64,000 nt of DNA, taken from Artocarpus heterophyllus (Eukaryota; Streptophyta; Magnoliopsida; Rosales; Moraceae). A program made the position numbers and the translations under genes. Under the pieces are notes generated by a model. It ran no database searches, was not told the origin of the DNA, and saw nothing but the letters and a program-made list of their open reading frames with translations. Positions 56,277 through 64,000 of this stretch are shown one piece after another. Within the stretch, counting starts at the first letter, position 1, and the number at the start of each line of letters is the position of its first letter. The stretch lies in contig CM046353.1 in the NCBI GenBank assembly GCA_025403435.1, positions 29,600,602 through 29,664,601 on the forward strand, read 5' to 3'.

Positions 56277-58284
56277 TATTAGATATGTATGCCCTAAGGA
56301 GTAAAAATGTAATATGTTTTTGGAGGCATTTTTATCAATAAAGAATTTATTTATTATTAATATACCAAATCTTGTCCTCTTTACATTCATATTTGTTGAA
56401 TGTATGTTAAGCAAACAATAGTCTGAGATTGTCAGTCTAAACCTTAAGAATTAGGCATATGATGGACGGATTATGCAGAAGACACGATTCTTAAGGTGAT
56501 GGTTTAAATCATACAATCTGCAATCGAGGGAATAAAGTTAGGTGTTTTATTCATACAAAGATTGTTATGTTGTCTATATCCCTTTTGGGAGATGGTTTAT
56601 CTTGACCATTGGAGGTAGACTCTGTGAATAGAAACATTGGCACGTTGTCATAGGTGACGATGTATTGGATCAGGACATAAAGTGAATTGATTTGGATTAA
56701 TAATTCTGTCTCGGCAAATCGATTCACTTTAGACAATTATTTGTGTCGTATCTTAATCCTAAGATGAATAGTAGGCCCGTTGTCTTGATTTGTGTCTTTT
56801 GATGTACCAAAGGGTGACACTCACATCTTAATAGTGGTATGCATGTCAGTACGTTGGAGGCATGACTCTTGATGGTGTAGACTTGTTATTCATCGATATG
56901 AAATCCATAGCTCCTCTTTAGGAGTAATGATATCCTCTTATATGCGTTATCCTGTAATTGAAAAATTAAAACGCTCAACCATTTGGATATATAGATGTAA
57001 CCGAATGGTATACTGTCTTTAGATGGTAAGTTTTATGATGGTAAGATAATGGAACGTAAGATAAAAATAATTGGGAAGGGAAGGCAGAACTTTTAAGCCG
57101 ATTATAGATTATCATATGGGGATACGATACACTATAATATGTCATGGAGACTTAGTTATACGGGCTTCATAATTCTATATAGTTTGAGAGTGCAGCTCCA
57201 AACTTTTAGTGGAGTAGCATTGGAGTTGATAATTATGAAATGTATATCTGGGATACTGGGTTTCATAATTATCGGGAGCTTGAACTATATAGGTCCATTG
57301 GGTCCCCTTTGCTAGCTCACAACATCCTGTAATGACACGACGTGCTTTTTCAATAATTGGTGACTTATGTCGGATTTATCAGATTGGTTAAAATTTGAAA
57401 GAATCAAATAACTCTTGTTTGTTTATTGATTGAATTAATTTTATGATAAAATTGATTTAAGTTAAACTTGTTGAATTGTAAGGATCGAATAATTCTTGTC
57501 TGTTTATCGGTTGATTTTATTTTGGATAAATTAGATCAAGATAAACTTGTAGAATTTTTGGGAATTGATTTATTTTCTTAGAGATTATCTAGATAAAGTT
57601 GTTTTAATCAGATAACTTCTCTATTGGGTTATTTGAATTAAAACTAAGACTTTATCCTATAGAATCTCAGGTGGAAAATAAAATATTCGTGAGATTTTTT
57701 ATTCGGCAGTTCGGCCTGCTGATGGACGTGTTCGGCCGACCGATGGGACCTGTTCGGCCTGCCGATCAATGAAGGATAAGATCACACGTTTCCACGCGGA
57801 TCTTATTAGATATTAATCCGAATTTGATTCTGATATGAGTTTTGAGACTTAATCTGATAAGGACTGACCCTAAGACCAACCTCTATAAATAGGGAGTGAT
57901 TCTCACAGGTTACTCAGATCAATTGAGAGATTAAGAGTGATACTCTGCTAAGTAAGAATCTAAAAACTCCTTGAGAGCATTTGTTCACAAATCACAAATA
58001 CTTGCTTTGGCTTCTCTCAATTGGTTGGAAGGAGAGTCATCGGTGGAAGAGCTGTACATGTGAGCCCACACTCACTCCGGTCGTGAATAGAGAATAGCAA
58101 AGAAGACCAGTTGGTTGAGCATCTTCTGGAATGTTTTTTCTCTTCACAGATTGTGGAGGTTCTTCGGCACATAAAGGTTAGTAAGATCTGGTTAATTTAT
58201 ACATATAGCATATTAAACTTGTGTTTTAGAAATTACTCTAATATAAAATTTTTTAAAATTTCGCTACGCACTCTTTTTCCAACA
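56277..58284 (+). repeat. 2.0-kb solo LTR of a copia element
   Basis: Starts TATTAGATATGTATGCC, ends TTTTTCCAACA, and is flanked by a perfect 5-bp duplication GAAAC (56272-56276 and 58285-58289). It matches the LTR at 60687-62740 reversed. It contains repeated TTCGGC motifs near 57706-57770. No coding region remains, so it is a solo LTR. Confidence 0.9.
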
Positions 58285-58289
58285 GAAAC

Positions 58290-60686
58290 GTCTCTCGTTA
58301 AACATTTCCTATAAGGCATTTTTTTTTAGACATTTTCTTGTAAAATTTTTTTCATAAAATGTGCTTCATAAAAACATTTTTTATAAAATGTTTCTCATAA
58401 ACATTACTCATAAAAACATTTCTTAAAGGAATGCAAGCAATATCATAATGCATGATTCCAATTATGCTGTTTATGAATGTTTTATCATTATTTTTACTTT
58501 CTTGTACTATAGGCCTAAGTGTACATACTAAACGCGCTTGACTATTGAACACCGATGCCATAACATAACTTAACATGACACTCCCCTTAAATCAGAAGGC
58601 TGGTATGACATTTTCTTATCTTAACTTGAGGGTTTAGATTACTGATCTTGTAATCTTAGTGAACAAATTATATGACATAACTGAATGTCTAAACATTAAA
58701 CATGACAATTGCTATCACAATACAAATCATGACTTGAACTTTAAAACATTATGCATAACAAATATAAGACATGTAAAACATATATAAATCATTTGAAAAT
58801 TATTTTCTTCATGTCATAGGTGGGGGTTTTAAACTTACCTGTTTATCACTCTAGCATTCCCACTTTATCCTTTTCTTTCTATTAGTCGGTTTTGAACCTT
58901 GTTCGAATGACATTTGACTATTTGAAATTATCCAAAATCACACTATTGATTTTTTTCCACACTGTTCAACGTAGACATTCCATTCTCAAATTTTACATCT
59001 TACTTGACGATTTTGTTACTTAACATGGTACAAAACATTTTCCGTCTAAGGGCATATTGCTAAATCGAAGTGCTCGAGCTGCTTTTTAGCCTTTATATAA
59101 AAATAAAGATTTTACCCTCAATGGGTTTTTCATAAATCACATAACTTTACAAAACTTCTCATTTTACTTTACCATCCAGATACTAATGGGTTACAGAAAA
59201 AGTCTCGCCAAAGGGCATTTTCCTCAATCAGACATTTCGGGTTCTGTTTGAGCCATTTTTATGAAAAATGATTATGTTGCCTTTGACGAGTCTTCGAAAA
59301 CTTTTTGAACCTGTTTTAATGAAAACTTATAATTTCTTTCTACTCATAATGATGTGAAGAACAAAACATCAGCTTTCTTTTCATAAAAATTGCAAAACTT
59401 TATGATTTTGATCTGTTATACAAAAATCTCAACGATTTTTCCTTTAACATGTTTTTCCCGTAAAATTATTAAATTCTTTTAGGCTTTCATACATAAAATT
59501 TCTTGCTACCCATAGCTACAATAAAATCCATTTTCACATAGTGAAAATTTTCATTCCATAAGGTTTTACGGTTTTGGCTCGAAACACAAAATTGATATTT
59601 TGCCCCTAGAACCAAAAATCAACGCTTTATACCAAAACGTCCATTTTTTTGCAAGGATTAAAACTTACAAAAATTCCTTGGTCACTCAAACAATTTCAAA
59701 ACTTTTTCTTCATATTACCGTTTTAACATTTCGTGAATAAATATTATAACTCATAACTTAAAATCTGTGCAGAATTTACATAAACTATTCACATTTTGTA
59801 ATAATTTCAGTGAGATCTACAACTTTCGTGTTTTAACTTTTCTCAAATTCTGATATTTCAAAGGGTTTTTTGGCCAATTATCAAATCTACTAAACTGGAA
59901 TTCAAACATTTTAATATGATCCAATTGGAATTTTACAAAACTTTGTTCACAAAAATCGTTTATCTTGCCGTTTTCGATAAAACTCATGTTTTGTCTGGAA
60001 AATAAATCAGTCTCTAAAATAGTCAAAGTCTTAGTTTTCTAAAAACTATCAAAACTTTGTTTTTTGAACTAAGTTTGCTTAACATTTTCTTTTAAAGCTT
60101 AAAATCCTATTTTCTAACATCCATTCATATCATCACACATTAAAAACACTAGATAATTATGCCATAACGTCCTTAGTGCATGCCATAGCCTCATCATATT
60201 ACATAACATACATAAGTCTCATAAAAAAACTCAAACTTCCAAGACTAAGGTTAGAGTTTTACCAAAGATTTCTCAAGCTTTAAAGTCATCCTTAGTGGTA
60301 CTTTGAACCTTGCTATCCTTTCTAAAAAACATGACAAAACTCCGTCAAAAACCAATCTATAACTTAAAAAAAATAACTAAAACCCATAGGTTAAAAATGG
60401 AATCTTGAACTAGAACACTTGAACTTGATGTAAAGCTTGATTGGAGCTGAATTTCCAAAACACAATGAGAGGGATTTAGAGAGCTAGGGCCAGTTTTCAT
60501 GGAGAGGAAAATGGATGTTTTTGTTTCATGGTTCATGCAAAATGATGGAGATTTTTTTTTGTTAAACTTATCACTTAGGTCCTGAGTTGTAAAATGGCTT
60601 AATGTAGGGGCTATTTTGAAATAAAAAGCCTGTCCCCAACACATGTAGAACCGCCCCTATGTCATAGATAGGGTGGAAGTTTTAAC
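58290..60686. other. Unassigned DNA, possibly a minus-strand gypsy LTR
   Basis: Same AACATTTCTT-rich texture as 55720-56271, so the two parts were one sequence before the solo LTR arrived. The right part, read on the minus strand, looks like an LTR or leader. No proof of class. Confidence 0.35.
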
Positions 60687-62740
60687 TGTTTAAAAATGAG
60701 TATGCAGTGGAATTTTAAAAATTTTAAATCAAAGTATTTTCCAAAATATAAGTTTGAGATGCTAAATACATAAGTTAATGATAGATCTTACTAACCTCTT
60801 TTGTATACCGAAGTGGGCTCGAATCTATGTAGAGAAGAATGTTCTAGAAGAGCCTCAACTAGCTGGTCTTCTTTGTTATTCTCTATCATGATCGAAGTGC
60901 GGGTGGTCACACGTTGTATAGCTTTTCCTCCGATAACTCTTTTTCCAACCACTTGAGAAAACTAAGAGCTAAGGTTCTTGATGTTGAACAATAGCTTTTG
61001 GGGAGTTTCAGAGTTTTTCATACTAGAGTATGCACTCTTTGCTTCTCAAGTGATCTAAATAACAAATAACACTCAACCCCCATTATTAGTGGTCAAGTTT
61101 TAGGTTAAACCTTATCAGATTAGGAATCAAAATTCGAGTCTGGATCAACTTCTTATGAAAAACGTGTCAAGAACGCTTACACAGATTATCGCATGACCGT
61201 AAGTCAATCTCGGCTTGTCGAACTTACACCATCGGCAAGCCGAAGTTTCCTATCGGCCTACCGAACTTACGATAATCTTGATCCCCAAGAATATTTTATT
61301 TTCCACCTGAGAATCTTAGATAGAGCCTCAGTTTTAATTCAAATAACCCAATAGAGAAGTTATCTGATTAAAACAGTCAAATACAAATAATCCCATTGAA
61401 AATAAAATATTATCCAAAAAATTCAACATGTTTATCTTGAATTAATTTATAAAATTAATTCAACCAATAAAGTAACATGAATTATTAAATCAAATCTTAT
61501 CGAATTTGAGCTAATCTAATAATTTAACATAGGTTACCAATTTGTAGGAAAAACATGTCGTATCATTACATGATTTATTATGAGCTAGCAAAGGGGACCT
61601 GATGGACATATATAGTTTAAGGTCCTATAATTATAAAATACAATATCATAGATACATATTTTATAATTATCAATCTAACGCTACTCGCTAAAAGCTTAGT
61701 GCTATACTCTCGGACCATATAAAATTACGAAACTTTAATAAGCTAACTGTCCATGATATAATATGATGTGTCACATCTCTATAGGATATTCATTATTGGC
61801 TTAAGATAAATTCTGTTGTAATGCTACTTACTAAAAGCTTAGAGCTATACTTTTGAACTATATAAAATTAAAAAAGCTTTAATAAGCTAACCATCCATGA
61901 CATATCATAATATGTCATATCCCTATAGGATATTTATTATCAGTTTAAGGATAAATTATGTTTTATCTTCTCAATTATTTATATCTTATATTCTATTATC
62001 ACACCATTGGAATACTTACTATCCATAGATCGTATATCATTAGGTTACATCTATGTATCCAAATGGTTGAGCCCTGTAGTCTTCCAATTATATGATAATG
62101 CATATAAGAGAATATCATTAACTCTATAAAAAGAGCCATGGATTCTATATCTATGAATACTGGTCTATGCTCTCAAGAGTTATATCTCTAATGTACCGGT
62201 ATGCGTACCATCATTAAGTTAGGATGTCACCCTTTGGTACATCAAAAGACATAAGTCAAGATAACATGCCCATTAGTCATTTCAAGATTAAGACACAACA
62301 CATATGATTGTCTAAAGTGAATTGATTTGCACAAATGAAATTATTAACCAAATCAATTCAACTTTTATGTCTCGATCCAATTCATCATCACCTATGACAA
62401 TGCACCAATGTTTCTACTCACAAAGTCCCACTCTGATGACCAAGACAAGCCATCTTCCGTTAGGGACGGAGACAACATAATAATCTTAGCTTGCATAAAG
62501 CGTCCAACTCTATTCCCTTGATTGCGGATCTTATGATTTTGACCATCACCTTTAAGATTCATGTTTTCTGCATAATCTGCTCATAATATGCACGATTCTT
62601 AAAGGTTTAGACTACAGTCAACAGAAATGAATATAAAGAGGACAACATTTGGTATATGAATTATAAATAAACTCTTTATTGATAAAATGTCTCCAAAAAC
62701 CTTTTATAACATTTTACTCCTTAGGGCACTATGTCTAACA
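60687..62740 (-). repeat. Copia-5 3' LTR, same family as the solo LTR
   Basis: On the minus strand starts TGTTAGACATAGTGCCC and ends TTTAAACA; about 2054 bp. It follows directly on the RNase H gene remnant on its high-coordinate side. It also has TCGGC-rich motifs near 61210-61265. Confidence 0.85.
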
Positions 62741-63279
62741 ATCTCCTACTTACATTAAGTGAGCAAATATGATATGTTACGCATCCCCATAGGCCTGATA
62801 GGCCATAATGTCCTTAGATGCGATCAAACATATTTCCACATTTCCACTTACCATGTTCTTTATCACATGATACTCTTGATGTACATGTTTACTCTTCTTG
62901 TGAAATCTTGGTTCCTTAACATTAGCTATCGTTACAGCGTTATCACAATATAGCGATACCACCTTATCTACTCCAGAAACTATGTCATAATCCCTAAGGA
63001 ACTTAAGAAGCCATACTACTTTCGAAGCATCACTAGTTACCATATACTTGGCCTCCATCATTGAATCTGAAGTGCAATCTTGCTTGACACTTCTCCAAAC
63101 AATGACACCACCACTCGAAGTAAACACAGAACTAGAAGTTGATCTTCTCAAATCCAAACATGATTGGAGTTTTGAATCAGTGTATCCTATAGGTGTTAGA
63201 TCCTCACCCGAATACACAAGCATATACCCTTGAATCTTTCTCAAGTAATTGGAAATATGCTTGGTCGCAATCTAGTGGT
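62741..63279 (-). pseudogene. Copia-5 RNase H remnant
   Basis: GYMLVYSGEDLTPIGYTDSK, RRSTSSSVFTSSGGVIVWRS, MEAKYMVTSDASKVVWLLKF and LYCDNAVTIANVKEPRFHKK are copia RNase H motifs (63244-62777). The catalytic ADW Asp motif reads YTDSK. The remainder of the element is missing to the right. Confidence 0.85.
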
Positions 63280-63339
63280 TGTTAGACATGTATGCCCTAT
63301 GGAGTAAAATGTTGTAACATGTTTTTGAAGACATTGTCA
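63280..63339 (+). repeat. 60-bp fragment of the 2-kb LTR, plus orientation
   Basis: TGTTAGACATGTATGCCCTA matches the start of the solo LTR but stops after about 60 bases where the gypsy LTR copy begins. Confidence 0.7.
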
Positions 63340-64000
63340 TGGTCGTGAGAGAAATGCAGCACCCCTACATGTCCCTTATTCTTAGCTCAGTTTTTGACCT
63401 AAAATTGGACGAAATTTTCCCTCCCTCAATTGCCAAACCTATAAATACCTAAACTTAGAGCAAAAAACATATCATTTTTCATAGTTTTCCCTTAGTTTTC
63501 ATAGTCTTAGGGGACTAAGAAGAAAAAGAAGAAAAAATAAGAAGAGCTCCGATGGAGGCTATAGAGAACCATTTGCATTAACAGATTTCCAACAACAAAC
63601 CCATTCTTTTCTTTCTTCTTTCTTTCTTTTCTTTTTCAATTATGTTATTTTAGTTTTGTTTTGGTTGAAAGGAAATTCAAAACCCTGGATATGATGATTA
63701 CAATTAATTTGTAGAATTGCTTTCTAGTTTTTCAATTGAGATTGTTTATGTTCTTCCACAATAATTATTCATGATTATTTTCTTGTTTATTTGAGTGCGT
63801 AACTAAATAGGACTTAAATTTAATCTATTGTTAGATTAAAATGCTTGATCTGTAATTGTCTTGTTATTCTAATCATAATATCGAATTGTGGTCTTTGATT
63901 ATGATCAAGTTTTTGTAAAATTTTATGTGGAACGTAACCTAGGTTAAATGATTCGAGTTTTTATGATTATTGCCTTGATCAATTTATCTTTCTCATCTTA
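63340..64000 (+). repeat. Gypsy LTR, copy B, cut by the window end
   Basis: Homologous to about 54265-54945; shared phrases include GCCAAACCTATAAATACC, CATAGTTTTCCCTTAGTTTT and TCTAGTTTTTCAATTGAGAT. Divergence is clearly greater than between the LTRs of Gypsy-1. Confidence 0.75.

Overview
This is a piece of a flowering-plant nuclear genome, most likely a eudicot. It is AT-rich, has short exons with GT-AG introns, and carries plant-type Ty1/copia, Ty3/gypsy, LINE, hAT, Mutator-like and PIF/Harbinger-like elements. I cannot name the species; nothing seen is family-specific enough.

One host gene is recognisable: the nuclear gene for organellar DNA gyrase subunit A (GYRA), on the minus strand. 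Its start codon is at 44568-44566. I could place 22 consecutive coding exons down to position 518, and all splice phases agree: 2349 coding bases, 783 codons. The protein shows a Ser/Arg-rich targeting leader, the breakage-reunion domain with the catalytic Arg-Tyr pair, the helical tower and coiled-coil part, and most of the beta-pinwheel C-terminal domain. The last exons lie before base 1. The gene covers at least 44 kb because its introns are filled with transposons; intron 13 alone is 20.2 kb.

Layout from left to right. 1-6071: GYRA exons 22 to 14, with a Tourist-like MITE, a 166-bp tandem repeat and AT-rich inverted repeats in the introns. 6072-26270 (intron 13): a LINE fragment; a copia element (7293 to about 16680) that took a near-intact chromodomain gypsy element (7811-13434) into its coding region; a decayed gypsy element (17089-21321) with an inverted LTR segment and no RT catalytic motif; a truncated copia (21322-24029) fused to it; and a Mutator-like element with a 9-bp target duplication (24388-25350). 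26271-27874: exons 13 to 9. 27967-32742: a full-length but frameshifted copia element in intron 8. 33536-37465: exons 8 to 4, with a gutted copia in intron 6. 37466-41386 (intron 3): a 5'-truncated LINE with a 17-bp target duplication, itself hit by a hAT MITE and a second TIR element. 41387-44568: exons 3 to 1, with a large TIR element in intron 1.

From 44569 to 64000 I see no host gene. There is a Tourist-like MITE about 260 bp upstream of the GYRA start codon, then a decayed hAT transposase region with a 290-bp tandem array (about 45.1-49.4 kb), unassigned AT-rich DNA, a gypsy LTR with an Asp-type primer site (about 53.9-55.4 kb) and a second copy of that LTR at the right edge. There is also a 2-kb solo LTR with a perfect target duplication, and a truncated copia carrying an LTR of the same family in the opposite orientation.

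I found no operon, CRISPR array, toxin system or other unrecognised multi-gene system. The interest is in the size of the GYRA gene, the order of nested insertions (readable from target-site duplications) and several unusual rearrangements inside the elements.
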